Source: Prevotella sp. UBA2755 (GTDB taxonomy: Bacteria > Bacteroidota > Bacteroidia > Bacteroidales > Bacteroidaceae). Taken from it: 54,937 nucleotides of DNA. Under the pieces are notes generated by a model, which was given only the letters and a program-made list of their open reading frames with translations, was not told the origin of the DNA and did not search any database. Position numbers and translations under genes: made by a program. Positions 1 through 8,472 of this stretch are shown here, piece by piece (position 1 is the stretch's first letter; each line of letters starts with the position of its first letter). The DNA lies in NCBI GenBank assembly GCA_002353225.1, contig DEJF01000032.1:1-54937 (forward strand). Direction: 5' to 3'.

Positions 1-74
1 TTTCGCTCATATCTCGTCTTACTTTATTTTTATAACGTTTTTGATTCCGTTCATTATTATCACATCAGCCATCT

Positions 75-512
75 TCAGCGGATCAAAGTCCCGTGATTCA
101 TTTGTTCAGTTCCGCATCTTCCCTCTTCCATCATACATCTTAAATGTGATATCAACTTCGCATCTGCAGGCAGCCACTTCACACTATTCAACTCATCCTT
201 CGACAACCACTTCGCTGCCTCGTGCTCATTCAGATGCAACGCCTCCTTCACTAGCGAACACAGATAGCAATGCATGGTCAAATGGAATTTAGGGTAGTCA
301 TATTCCACCGTGCAGAGGAATTCATCCACGCTGATTTCCGTCGACAGTTCCTCACGAATCTCCCGCTTCAGATCTTCCTCTGGTGTTTCTCCAGCCTCCA
401 TCTTCCCGCCAGGAAACTCCCACCAGTCCTTCCACTCGCCATATCCTCGCTGAGTGGCGAATATCTTATCATCTTTGCGGATGATTGCTGCTACAACTTC
501 GATCTGTTTCAT
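75..512 (-). CDS. Nudix hydrolase (MutT-like)
   Basis: This 145-residue protein belongs to the Nudix hydrolases, which cleave nucleoside diphosphates linked to another group. The Nudix box lies at about residues 34-57, beginning GGKMEAGETPEE and ending REIREE, so the metal-binding glutamates are present. The N-terminus (EVVAAIIRKDDKIFATQRG) and the WWEFPGG run resemble the MutT/8-oxo-dGTP or CTP pyrophosphohydrolase group. It is the last gene of a leftward unit, 9 nt after a nuclease-like gene that itself follows a large helicase. That context suggests nucleotide-pool cleansing or removal of a nucleotide signal or product of the helicase-nuclease pair. This role is inference; the substrate cannot be read from the sequence. 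The last 25 residues are poorly conserved-looking. An ATG on the same strand at position 10 may begin a further gene outside the window. Confidence 0.9.
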   Translation of the reverse strand: MKQIEVVAAIIRKDDKIFATQRGYGEWKDWWEFPGGKMEAGETPEEDLKREIREELSTEISVDEFLCTVEYDYPKFHLTMHCYLCSLVKEALHLNEHEAAKWLSKDELNSVKWLPADAKLISHLRCMMEEGRCGTEQMNHGTLIR

Positions 513-521
513 AATATCAAT

Positions 522-1292
522 CTATATCTTAGAGCCATCGTGAAGTATTAGGTCATAAAACTTCGAGATAAGAATAAGACCAGGATATGAATATCCTTCT
601 GGCTGATAGTTAATATACATACACCTGTCTAATTCCCATAAAGAAATAAAATCCGGTTCCGCAATAGTTTTTAAATCATTATGTAATCGAGCTAACATCT
701 CCCTTTCTTTTGACTTATACTCATTCAATTGCTCATCTGACGGTCCTTTACTAGATTCAGATGTAATGATATGTAATGCTAAAGGGATTATGCCTTTTGT
801 TTTTTCATCAAATGACCTTAGACCTTTTTTTATACTATGCAATTGATAGGCATTCATCGTCTTCCATCTCCGACGAGTCTCTTCCTTTGTATTATCAGTA
901 TTATAATTGTCATAGCTATGTTTTAGCTCTATAGCAAAGCTATAGCCCTTGTAAATACACCAGTAATCAATTCTTCCCTTGGAATTATCAGTTTCAAACT
1001 CTTTTTTTCTACAATTTCTAATTACAGGATATTCTGTGAAAACATACCCATTACATAATTTTGTAAGTTCTGGAAGCAGGATACTATCCAATTGTCTCTC
1101 ACGATATGTGAAAGGATAGTCTGCAAAATCGTATTTATTAGAACAAAACACACGAGCTCTCTTTGCCATTCCAATTAGTAAATTGCGAACTAAACTATAA
1201 GCTACAAGATATTGCTCTTCATTATTCTCTTTAACCGAAAACAAGAACTCTTGAGCATTAATTGTAGCATGTCGAAATTTTAATATCTTCAT
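522..1292 (-). CDS. PD-(D/E)XK nuclease-like protein
   Basis: This 256-residue protein is not a named family I recognise. It carries an apparent PD-(D/E)XK core: E87 (FTEYPV), D109 (GRIDYW), then E122 and K124 (FAIELKHS), with the hydrophobic strand spacing typical of restriction-like nucleases. I chose the ATG at 1292 (MKILKFRH) over an upstream ATG at 1340, because 1292 leaves a 10-nt gap after the helicase stop while 1340 would overlap the helicase reading frame. Base composition is very AT-rich compared with the rest of the window, consistent with acquired DNA. It sits between the RecQ/UvrD helicase and a Nudix gene and is presumably co-transcribed. A DNA-cleaving partner of the helicase, for defence or repair, is a reasonable inference, but the protein could also be a catalytically inert relative. 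Confidence 0.75.
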   Translation of the reverse strand: MKILKFRHATINAQEFLFSVKENNEEQYLVAYSLVRNLLIGMAKRARVFCSNKYDFADYPFTYRERQLDSILLPELTKLCNGYVFTEYPVIRNCRKKEFETDNSKGRIDYWCIYKGYSFAIELKHSYDNYNTDNTKEETRRRWKTMNAYQLHSIKKGLRSFDEKTKGIIPLALHIITSESSKGPSDEQLNEYKSKEREMLARLHNDLKTIAEPDFISLWELDRCMYINYQPEGYSYPGLILISKFYDLILHDGSKI

Positions 1293-1302
1293 ATTTTTAA
1301 CA

Positions 1303-4300
1303 TTAACATTTTTCTGCCAACGTCTTTGATAGCACGACATTAGCCAAGCAAACGGCGTATTCTATATCTGAGTCTTGAGGTTTCCATGCCAAAGTATAGC
1401 TCACTTTTGCACTCGTAACTTCATAGCCTTTATCAGTCCACGCCTTTAGTTTGTCTTTTCCAGACGCAGATAGCGCAATGATGTTGATACTTTGCTCATT
1501 CAGCAAATATCCGTCTTTGTATTGCAGGTTGTCACCACTTCTGAGACGAAGCACAATATCCTTGCGTCCCTTAAAGAAATTAAGGATAACATCATGCATA
1601 TTCAATGCAATAGATATCGAAGAATACTCAGTGGGAGGATTGGTTACAAGGTATAGGTTCCGCTTTGCGCGAGTGAGTCCAACATAATAGGCTCGCATAT
1701 CATTGACATCCCTTCCGTCTGGAATTGGCGACAAGAGATACACGTTATCAAACTCACGTCCTTTTGCTTTGTGGATGGTGCTTACAAACACTGACTTATC
1801 ATCAGCAGTTATGAAATCCTCAATATTCGACTCGAAGATGTATTCACGCAAGTCACTGCGATAATAGAATTGATGAGTTATCTCAAAGTCAGAAAAGAAG
1901 TGCTGCATAATACCGAGACAAGTGCTTAACGCATAGGTTTCCAGTGTGCGCTGTTTAGCCTCATTCCACATTTCCTTCGAGATGATTACTTCGTTTTTTC
2001 CACCAAGTTGTTTGAGGAAATAGCGAACTTCCGCAAGATTCCCAAAACGGAAGCCTCCCATTGATTGTGCAATTGTAGCATGTAAACCTCGCTGCTCCAA
2101 CTCGTAAGCCACCTGCATTGTTTCTTCATTGGTTCGAGTCAATATAGCTGTACTTCCCTCTACTTTTATTTCTGCATTCAAAAGCGATCTCAAGGTCATC
2201 ACTTTGCCATCTTCCCCTGTTGCAGACTTGATGGGAGCATGCTTCAGACGGCTGGGAATCCGCTGTACATAGCGGTTGGCACAATCAACTACAGCTTTCG
2301 CAGACCTATAGTTATCTGTCATCTCGTACAACTTTGCACCATCTTGCTCTACTAGCGATTGCATATATCGTGAGGCTGAACCACGGAAACCATAGATATT
2401 TTGGTCATCATCACCCACTGCAATGACGCGCATTTCTTCATTCTGCCGCATCAGAGCCTGAACCAAACGGAAATCATCCTGTCCCATATCTTGAGCCTCA
2501 TCAATGACAAGCACACTCTTGGCTATCTTAGATGCTTCCACCTCTCCATTTTCAATCATTTCAGCTGCAAGTCGTACCACATCCTTGGCCTCATCCAGAC
2601 TTCCTTGTTTACCAACAAGGTCAAAACTATACGAGTGGAATGTTTTGATGTCAACATAATGGGCTGCATTGCCCACCAAATCTATGAGTCGTTTCTTGAA
2701 CTCTGTTGCAGCAGCTCTTGAGAATGTAAGCATCAGTAGTTGCTCGTGTTTTACATCCTCCAGCAACAACAATGAAGCCAGTTTATGCACTAACACGCGC
2801 GTCTTACCACTTCCCGGTCCTGCTGCCACCACAATATATTTCGACTCTTTGTCATCAATAATCTCACATTGGCGATTCGAGAGTTCACCAAAGAGTTTGT
2901 TGTATTTGGCTGGAGTGATATTTTGATCTATCTGTGCACGCCGTTCTTCCTTGAAATACTGATTGATGAACTTGCGGAAGTCCATTGTGAAGTAGTCGTT
3001 CACAAATCGAAGCGCTGCATCATAGTCACGAACCATCAAATTAGCATATTCACCCACAATATGAATCTGACGTATACGTTGTTTGTAGAATTCATCCAAT
3101 AAGCGATACTGCTCCTTACCATATCTGGTACGACGGTCGGCAATACGCCCGATCTGCATGGTGTTATAGATAACGATGAACCCACCTTCAATCTTCATCA
3201 GTTCCGTCTTGGTAAGATAAAGCAGAGCTTCCTCAATATCTGGAATTGTAGGTTTCTCTTGGTCGGCAAACATTGATTCCTGCTGACCGGAAATAAATAG
3301 TTGAAGCAACTCTACAATAGAGAAGTTCACAAGCGTCATTTCTTTATTGGGATCTCGACTGACATTGAGCGTATCCACAATAAAGCGGCATATATCCATA
3401 CGTCGTTCAAATCGAGCCTTCGTAACTTCTTGCGAAGCTTGCAGACGTATACTCACACTATCACTGAAACTATGTTCCTGTTTGTGGATATAACCCTTCA
3501 ATGACAGGAAATGAAGCAACATCCTCAAGCGCTTGACATTTGAATATGTAAGACCGGCCTTTTGAGCTTCCTCATTCAGTTCTTTATAATTTATTCTTTG
3601 TGCTTCTCCACCAAATCGTTGCAGAAGGAATTGCTCTAACTTTAAGATAATGTCAAGATTGCGTTGAGAAGTACTCTTGGATATCCATGCTTGCATATCG
3701 CGGCTATCAGCCAACAAGCCATCCTGCCGCATCAGGTTGATGTTCCTGATAACGGTTGCCTTGTTCATTCCAAGGATATCTGCCAAATAGTCAACACGAC
3801 TCTCAGTTTCTGCCCCTCGACCTTCAGCTGTTGCACGTGCACTGATAAGCGATTTGATGATACGGGCAGCTTCTTCACGTGATTGCTCATCAAATAGTGG
3901 AGAGATAGTCAACTTTCGACGTGCCTCATCCATATTCTTCACAGCAATACCCGTTGCAAATACGTGAGGCGAGTTACTGCCTCGTTGAATGTATCCTGCA
4001 TCCTCAAGTGCTGCTATTGCGGCCTTAACACGAGTCTCAATGTCATCTATTTCGTCACCCCATCCTGCCTGACGCGCTATATCCAATGGCGAGCAACTTA
4101 CCTTATCTCGTTTAGATGTAAGATCCTTGATGGCTTTCCATACTTGCTGAATCTCACTGATACTGAGCTTTGTTTGATTGAGGAGAATGAAATGCTTATC
4201 GAGGTCACTGTCAGCATACAGCACAAAACACTCTGCCTGCATCTGTGGGTCTCGGCCCGCACGACCAGCTTCCTGCACATAATTCTCCAAAGAGTCGCTG

Positions 4301-6003
4301 ATGTTGTAATGTACTACCAATCCAACATCCTTCTTATCAACACCCATACCAAAAGCAGATGTTGCAACAATCACCTGTGCTTCTCCACTCATAAAAGCAT
4401 TCTGATTCTTCACCTTATCGGCAGCCTCCATTTTTCCATTGAATGGTAACGCTCGTATGCCATCGTTGACCAAGTGCTGTGCCAATTCGCGAGTTCTTCG
4501 GGTTCGTGACACATATACTATTGAAGGGCAATTGTGTCCAAGAATCAACGAACGCAACAAATTGTATTTCTCATCAGCAGTATCGGCATGAAGCACAGAA
4601 TAACGCAAGTTCTTACGCTCTGCATTGGCAGCAAACACTTTCAGTTCCAAGCCCAACTTTGCTCTGAAGTAATCGCAAATATCGCTAATTACTTTTTGTT
4701 TGGCTGTCGCTGTGAAACATGAAACAGCAATGGGCTGTTCCAATTGTTTCTTCTCCTGCAACTGACGAATAAAATCGCCAATATACAGATAATCTACACG
4801 AAAGTCATGGCTCCAAGCAGAGAAGCAGTGTGCCTCATCTATCACAAAACGAACAACATGGCGTCCCATCAACAATCGCTCTATAGTCTTACTACGCAGC
4901 ATTTCTGGAGCGATGTATAGCAAATTGGCAGTTCCATCAGTCACCTGTTCTATAGCTGTAGCACGTTCGATAGGATCTAACAGTCCATTGATGGTCACCG
5001 CATCACTAATTCCACGAGCAGCCAAGTTGTCTACTTGGTCTTTCATTAGTGACTGCAAAGGCGAAATAACCACAGTCAGCCCATGTGTATTTCGTCCAGC
5101 CATCAATGCTGGCAATTGGAACGTAAGACTCTTACCGCCACCTGTAGGAAAAATTGTCAGCAAGGATTCTCCCCGAATAGCAGATTCCACTGCCTGCTGT
5201 TGCATAGGAACGCCATCGAAGATACGGAACTTATCATAGCCAAAGAACTCTTTCAGCCCGTAATGAGCATCTAAACGCTGATGACAATATTCGCAATCAC
5301 CACAAGATGTGTTGCACAGCATGTTCATCACATTCACCACCTGTGGGTAATTTCGTATCACCCATGCTGGAGTGACAGAAAAGATATCGTCAGCACCGAT
5401 TACTGCCAAACAATACGCCAACTCGATAGGATACTGTTTGACCAAGGTCTCAAAGTCAGCATGACTGCACACCTTCCCGTCATATTCTTTTAGAATCAAC
5501 TGCCTCCAATCTGATCTGGATGCAAATATGGCTGGTATCCAACTGATATTTGGCGAATATCCGATATACTTAAAGAAGCCTCCGAACTCTTGCGTTTCGT
5601 TCAGTAGGTAATAGTAGATTTCTCGCCTATTATCCGATAACTGATTCCAAGCTGCCTTCTCTTCATTCAGCAAGTCGCGTGCCTTCATCGAATCATTCAC
5701 TGGATTGTTCAGTTCGTCCACTTGCAACTTATCATCCTTTACCAAATGATGATAGGGCCGTTTAGGGAACAACAATGGTGAAAGAAACAGCGTATCAACA
5801 ATAGTCGGATTACCCCTCAATGAAGTATATTTCAGATCGAAATTAATGATGTTATGCCCACAAACAATATCACATTTTGACACAAAGGCATCGAAGTCAG
5901 CCTTGGAACTAGAGTGCAACACTGCACCATCCTCCCTGACAGCTCCGTAATCCGCAACCTTCTTCGTCTGCGGATTCACCTCTGTATCAATAAATGCTAT
6001 CAT
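1303..6003 (-). CDS. DEDDh exonuclease - RecQ helicase - UvrD helicase fusion
   Basis: This 1566-residue protein combines several nucleic-acid modules. Residues 1-120 resemble a DnaQ-like exonuclease (FIDTE at 4-8, HNIINFDL at 50-57, later D/H residues). A cysteine cluster, C230-x3-C234-x2-C237-x2-C240, precedes the first helicase. The RecQ module has Walker A TGGGKS (287-292), DEAH near 388 followed by the RecQ aromatic loop (HCFSAWSHDFR), and motif VI QEAGRAGRD near 578. The C-terminal UvrD/Rep module has Walker A GPGSGKT near 1060, DEAQD near 1168, GDDDQNIYGFRG, HKAKGREFDNV and YVGLTRAKRN near 1440. All helicase motifs look intact. It starts a leftward unit with a nuclease-like and a Nudix gene, downstream of a small XRE regulator. 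The gap 6004-6207 holds no gene and probably forms its leader. Expected activity is ATP-driven 3'-5' DNA unwinding coupled to nuclease action. An antiphage or repair role is inference. Confidence 0.93.
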   Translation of the reverse strand: MIAFIDTEVNPQTKKVADYGAVREDGAVLHSSSKADFDAFVSKCDIVCGHNIINFDLKYTSLRGNPTIVDTLFLSPLLFPKRPYHHLVKDDKLQVDELNNPVNDSMKARDLLNEEKAAWNQLSDNRREIYYYLLNETQEFGGFFKYIGYSPNISWIPAIFASRSDWRQLILKEYDGKVCSHADFETLVKQYPIELAYCLAVIGADDIFSVTPAWVIRNYPQVVNVMNMLCNTSCGDCEYCHQRLDAHYGLKEFFGYDKFRIFDGVPMQQQAVESAIRGESLLTIFPTGGGKSLTFQLPALMAGRNTHGLTVVISPLQSLMKDQVDNLAARGISDAVTINGLLDPIERATAIEQVTDGTANLLYIAPEMLRSKTIERLLMGRHVVRFVIDEAHCFSAWSHDFRVDYLYIGDFIRQLQEKKQLEQPIAVSCFTATAKQKVISDICDYFRAKLGLELKVFAANAERKNLRYSVLHADTADEKYNLLRSLILGHNCPSIVYVSRTRRTRELAQHLVNDGIRALPFNGKMEAADKVKNQNAFMSGEAQVIVATSAFGMGVDKKDVGLVVHYNISDSLENYVQEAGRAGRDPQMQAECFVLYADSDLDKHFILLNQTKLSISEIQQVWKAIKDLTSKRDKVSCSPLDIARQAGWGDEIDDIETRVKAAIAALEDAGYIQRGSNSPHVFATGIAVKNMDEARRKLTISPLFDEQSREEAARIIKSLISARATAEGRGAETESRVDYLADILGMNKATVIRNINLMRQDGLLADSRDMQAWISKSTSQRNLDIILKLEQFLLQRFGGEAQRINYKELNEEAQKAGLTYSNVKRLRMLLHFLSLKGYIHKQEHSFSDSVSIRLQASQEVTKARFERRMDICRFIVDTLNVSRDPNKEMTLVNFSIVELLQLFISGQQESMFADQEKPTIPDIEEALLYLTKTELMKIEGGFIVIYNTMQIGRIADRRTRYGKEQYRLLDEFYKQRIRQIHIVGEYANLMVRDYDAALRFVNDYFTMDFRKFINQYFKEERRAQIDQNITPAKYNKLFGELSNRQCEIIDDKESKYIVVAAGPGSGKTRVLVHKLASLLLLEDVKHEQLLMLTFSRAAATEFKKRLIDLVGNAAHYVDIKTFHSYSFDLVGKQGSLDEAKDVVRLAAEMIENGEVEASKIAKSVLVIDEAQDMGQDDFRLVQALMRQNEEMRVIAVGDDDQNIYGFRGSASRYMQSLVEQDGAKLYEMTDNYRSAKAVVDCANRYVQRIPSRLKHAPIKSATGEDGKVMTLRSLLNAEIKVEGSTAILTRTNEETMQVAYELEQRGLHATIAQSMGGFRFGNLAEVRYFLKQLGGKNEVIISKEMWNEAKQRTLETYALSTCLGIMQHFFSDFEITHQFYYRSDLREYIFESNIEDFITADDKSVFVSTIHKAKGREFDNVYLLSPIPDGRDVNDMRAYYVGLTRAKRNLYLVTNPPTEYSSISIALNMHDVILNFFKGRKDIVLRLRSGDNLQYKDGYLLNEQSINIIALSASGKDKLKAWTDKGYEVTSAKVSYTLAWKPQDSDIEYAVCLANVVLSKTLAEKC

Positions 6004-6207
6004 ATCTTCATTTTTGTTTTATTCTTTTGTTTACTTCTTACTATCTTCTTACCCTATCGAGAAACTATCGAACGCCTATTCTACGTCTATCTACCTCCTT
6101 ACTTGGACTTACGAACGACAGCGGAACGATCTTGCTACTCCTCTGCTATGGTTCTGTATCTCTGGCGGATATGATTGTTATCAGTTAAAAGGTAGTTTCT
6201 AAGACGG

Positions 6208-6405
6208 TCACTTCTTTTCTATCCTCAACAGGTCGTTTATATCGACTTCGAGGAGTTCTGCTATCTTGACGAATGTCTCCATAGGTGGCTGGCTGGCATT
6301 GGTACACCATTTACTCACTGTAGTCGGTGCACACTCCAACTGCTCGGATAACCACTTGTTTGTTCTCTTCTTATCCGCAAGAACTACTTTGATTCTATTT
6401 TCCAT
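6208..6405 (-). CDS. Small XRE-family DNA-binding protein
   Basis: This 65-residue protein is essentially one Cro/C1-type helix-turn-helix. The recognition region is LSEQLECAPTTVSKWCTN at about residues 19-36, followed by the usual third and fourth helices (METFVKIAELLEVDINDLL). Its length matches stand-alone XRE repressors of mobile or defence loci. It lies directly upstream of the helicase gene on the same strand, separated by about 200 bp without a gene. It is therefore a likely regulator of the helicase-nuclease-Nudix unit and of itself, though no operator can be identified with confidence. It differs from the longer XRE protein at 8063-8407 and has no metallopeptidase partner of its own. 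Confidence 0.85.
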   Translation of the reverse strand: MENRIKVVLADKKRTNKWLSEQLECAPTTVSKWCTNASQPPMETFVKIAELLEVDINDLLRIEKK

Positions 6406-6447
6406 TCTTATTTTGCTGAGGTTGTACCTTATTATAATTTACGCATA

Positions 6448-6455
6448 CAAAATTA
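6448..6455 (-). promoter_or_regulatory. Possible -7 box of the small XRE gene
   Basis: On the minus strand this reads TAATTTTG, matching the Bacteroidetes -7 consensus TAnnTTTG, about 43 nt upstream of the ATG at 6405. The matching -33 element is weak (TTCG near 6476-6479), so the call is tentative. Confidence 0.35.
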
Positions 6456-6645
6456 GCTAATTTCCCACGAAATAACGAAGGAAAATCATCTTTTCTGCAA
6501 AATACAATCACTTTTATGCCTTTTTCTTCACTTTTGTATCCTTTGGCTCCAAACTTGCAACCTTTTCATCCAAGGTTGCAACCTTTGAACTGGAGGTTGC
6601 ATCTTTTGCATCAATACTTGCATCCTTTTCTTCGTCTTGTGACAA

Positions 6646-6688
6646 GACTTGTGACAAAGCTGGGGACAACTGGGGACAAGCTAGGGAC
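6646..6688. repeat. GGGACAA-type short tandem repeat
   Basis: Several imperfect copies of a unit of about 10-11 bases with core GGGACAA follow each other (GGGGACAACT, GGGGACAAGC, AGGGACAC), preceded by GTGACAA copies. They sit next to the 12-bp array and encode the Ser/Gln/Leu-rich part of the doubtful ORF. Confidence 0.6.
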
Positions 6689-6755
6689 ACCGCCATTTTT
6701 ACCGCCATTTTTACCGCCATTTTTACCGCCAACATTACCGCCATTTTACCGCCAT
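6689..6755. repeat. 12-bp tandem repeat ACCGCCATTTTT
   Basis: Three exact copies of ACCGCCATTTTT are followed by degenerate copies (ACCGCCAACATT, ACCGCCATTTT, ACCGCCATTATC). One degenerate copy is 11 bases long, so copy-number or length changes here would shift any reading frame crossing the tract. This is a plausible slippage site. Confidence 0.85.
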
Positions 6756-6796
6756 TATCTGTTGCATAGCTTGAGGATAATCCCCATTCATGATGG

Positions 6797-6838
6797 AAGC
6801 AAAGAAAGTTCTTTGCTTGGCAAAGCGTCAAAGCCAAG
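6797..6838. repeat. Two adjoining inverted repeats
   Basis: Positions 6797-6806 (AAGCAAAGAA) and 6809-6818 (TTCTTTGCTT) form a perfect 10-bp palindrome with a 2-nt centre. It overlaps a second inverted repeat, CTTGGC at 6816-6821 and GCCAAG at 6833-6838. No T-run follows, so it is not an obvious terminator. A protein-binding site or mobile-element end is possible. Confidence 0.6.
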
Positions 6839-6897
6839 CGCGGGAACATCCATTCAGTAGGGAACAAGCGAAATATATATATTTTGCGATTTAAGTT

Positions 6898-6926
6898 CGA
6901 TTTTTGCGAGAAAACTACAAAAATCG
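6898..6926. repeat. Inverted repeat CGATTTTTG/CAAAAATCG
   Basis: A perfect 9-bp inverted repeat with an 11-nt loop, extended imperfectly by TTTAAGT on one side and ACTTTAAA on the other. It lies in the AT-rich, gene-poor stretch 6868-7054, where I see no other feature. Confidence 0.5.
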
Positions 6927-7054
6927 CACTTTAAAATGGGTTGAATATTGATTTGGGGAATATTCTCTTTGTTTATCTATGGGACGTAAAGTAGAATGAC
7001 CTGGATAAAAAAAGTGTTCAGATTGACAGAAATATAATGTTGTTTGATTACGGC

Positions 7055-7198
7055 TCATGACTTATAATTTCCAATGATGGCAGATTTGGGTAATGAAAGG
7101 TATACACCGTCACCCTTTTTAGACGTTCTTCTGCAAGTCATCCGCAATTCACGGATATTTAGTAAGACGTGTGTCACTTTTTCTATAGTACTGTTCAT
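7055..7198 (-). CDS. Possible 47-residue small protein
   Basis: A short frame on the minus strand starts with ATG at 7198 and stops with TGA at 7055-7057. The peptide begins MNSTIEKVTHVLLNIREL and contains a basic centre (TCRRTSKKGDG) and a hydrophobic C-terminal part (VYLSLPKSAIIGNY). It lies 34 nt downstream of the ImmA/IrrE gene on the same strand, so it could be a third gene of that unit. No family is recognised, and a frame this short can occur by chance. Confidence 0.3.
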   Translation of the reverse strand: MNSTIEKVTHVLLNIRELRMTCRRTSKKGDGVYLSLPKSAIIGNYKS

Positions 7199-7232
7199 GG
7201 GTGATTAAAAGTATCTGATTAGGATAGTTCTA

Positions 7233-8063
7233 TTACGGGTAAAATAACACAAAACCATTATAACCATTGAAAAAATACTCATACCTTAACTCAATAAAAC
7301 TCTCATTAACAGGGGCGAGAAACTTACCATAACCAGTATTCTCACGTCTAACATAAGATTCCACAAACGGATATTTTACACTCTCTAAATTCTCTCCAAA
7401 CTCGATGCTCCCGATATCAGACAAAAATGATTGAGAATGAAATAAATCTCTAAGAGTTGCCTTGGTAGGCGTAGGATCTTTCATCACAAGTAATGCACAT
7501 CGTACTGGCGAAAACTCAACAAGTCTACGAAGAGTTGCATGAATTGAAGCACCAAAGAATGGAGAAACCTTTATTGCTGTCTGTATTGTCAACGGTTCGT
7601 CTTTTACCATCTCAGCAAACTTGTCTCCTTGGAACGTTGTTTCAGAGGCGAAATAACTTGCCTCTGCCTCAAACTGTTCCTTTGTCTCAGGGCTTAGCGT
7701 AAAATCATCGTCTGCATGCATAGAGGCTATAGCCACCTGCCATGGAAGATTATGTCCAACCTCATGTAATAGTGTAAACCTCTGTCTTTCTAAATTACAC
7801 GACCTATCTAAATATATTATTCTTGCCTCTCGAACAAGAAGCCCTCGCAGTTGACCAAGCAGTTTTTTAAGAATAGAGGAATCTCTATTTATATATATAG
7901 GTGTAACTATAGATAAATCCTGTGGCGATACCTTTAGGTTTATAAAAGCAGCTAATTTATCTGCGGGAGTTGGGAATGTATCAATACAACGACTTGACAC
8001 AAGTAAATCATGTGACCACTTCTTGATGTCTTGTTTTGTTGATTCTTCTAAAACTATAGCCAT
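7233..8063 (-). CDS. ImmA/IrrE-family metallopeptidase
   Basis: The 276-residue protein has the zinc-peptidase motif HEVGH (H100, E101, H104) preceded by QRFTLL, and an acidic stretch FEAEASYFASE at 131-141 that probably supplies the third zinc ligand. This is the layout of ImmA/IrrE (COG2856) peptidases. Those enzymes cleave partner XRE repressors, for example ImmA on ImmR of ICEBs1 and IrrE on DdrO in Deinococcus. The partner here is the gene immediately upstream; stop and start share one base (8063), which implies translational coupling. The C-terminal 110 residues resemble the sensing part of long family members, but no ligand can be named. Together the pair forms a likely switch for the divergent ubiquitin-like operon. 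That regulatory target is inferred from position and shared promoter-site motifs. Confidence 0.92.
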   Translation of the reverse strand: MAIVLEESTKQDIKKWSHDLLVSSRCIDTFPTPADKLAAFINLKVSPQDLSIVTPIYINRDSSILKKLLGQLRGLLVREARIIYLDRSCNLERQRFTLLHEVGHNLPWQVAIASMHADDDFTLSPETKEQFEAEASYFASETTFQGDKFAEMVKDEPLTIQTAIKVSPFFGASIHATLRRLVEFSPVRCALLVMKDPTPTKATLRDLFHSQSFLSDIGSIEFGENLESVKYPFVESYVRRENTGYGKFLAPVNESFIELRYEYFFNGYNGFVLFYP

Positions 8064-8407
8064 TATTTATCCCGTTGCCTTATAAAGTTGAGATAGTTTA
8101 AGAGTTCTTTTTCTTCTTCATCAGTCAATGCTGCACCAGCAGAAGCTGCAACAGACTGAAGAATCTTGTGTTTAGGGGTGCTTTGCTCTTTCTTTTCGAT
8201 AACACCACCAGCAGAAAGCAAAGTTTCCAACTCAACATCATATGTCTGAGAAAGTTTGTAGAGAGTATTTGCTGAAGGATGGGCAATTTTATCGTTCTCT
8301 AGCTGACTCAGATATGCGTTTGAAATACCAGTTTTCTCTTCAACTTGCCTTAACGTAAGCTTATTAATCTCACGGTACTGCTTTAATAGTTTGCCTAATG
8401 TATCCAT
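8063..8407 (-). CDS. XRE-family repressor partner of ImmA/IrrE
   Basis: The 114-residue protein has an N-terminal Cro/C1 helix-turn-helix at about residues 7-60 (LTLRQVEEKTGISNAYLSQLE carries the turn and recognition helix). A charged linker and a C-terminal helix (LTDEEEKELLNYLNFIRQ) follow. Such linkers are where ImmA/IrrE peptidases cut their repressors. It is the first gene of a leftward pair with the peptidase and is divergent from the ubiquitin-like gene at 8621, with a 213-bp shared control region. Repeated TTAGATTT-like sites in that region are candidate operators. Autoregulation and repression of the divergent operon are inferred, not shown. Confidence 0.9.
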   Translation of the reverse strand: MDTLGKLLKQYREINKLTLRQVEEKTGISNAYLSQLENDKIAHPSANTLYKLSQTYDVELETLLSAGGVIEKKEQSTPKHKILQSVAASAGAALTDEEEKELLNYLNFIRQRDK

Positions 8408-8440
8408 AAAAATGGGGGTTGTTGTAGCTTAATGACGATG

Positions 8441-8472
8441 CAAATTTAGTGAGAAAATCTAAATTAAACAAG
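8441..8472 (-). promoter_or_regulatory. Promoter of the XRE-ImmA/IrrE pair
   Basis: Minus strand: -7 box TAAATTTG (8448-8441) with a -33-like CTTG (8472-8469) 20 bp upstream. It gives a leader of roughly 30 nt before the ATG at 8407. The candidate operator copy 8454-8464 lies in its spacer. Confidence 0.6.

Larger units (their letters stand above)
6514..6867 (-). pseudogene. Low-complexity, probably decayed ORF
   Basis: An open frame of 117 codons on the minus strand opens with a TTG (first ATG at 6849) and contains a Met-Ala-Val-Lys repeat followed by a Lys/Asp/Ala/Ser-rich tail (KDAS, KDAT, KVAT, KVAS units) ending in KKK. I do not recognise a family. A neighbouring minus-strand frame carries a more protein-like peptide (FFASIMNGDYPQAMQQIM) just upstream of the repeats, so the locus may be a frameshifted gene whose repeat tract changes the frame. 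It sits between two regulators and has no clear promoter. It could equally be non-coding repeat DNA. Confidence 0.3.

Noticed and set aside
6514..6867. Plus-strand ORF rich in Pro-Pro-Phe-Leu repeats
   Set aside because: It is the complementary reading of the 12-bp repeat, with no start context or family similarity.
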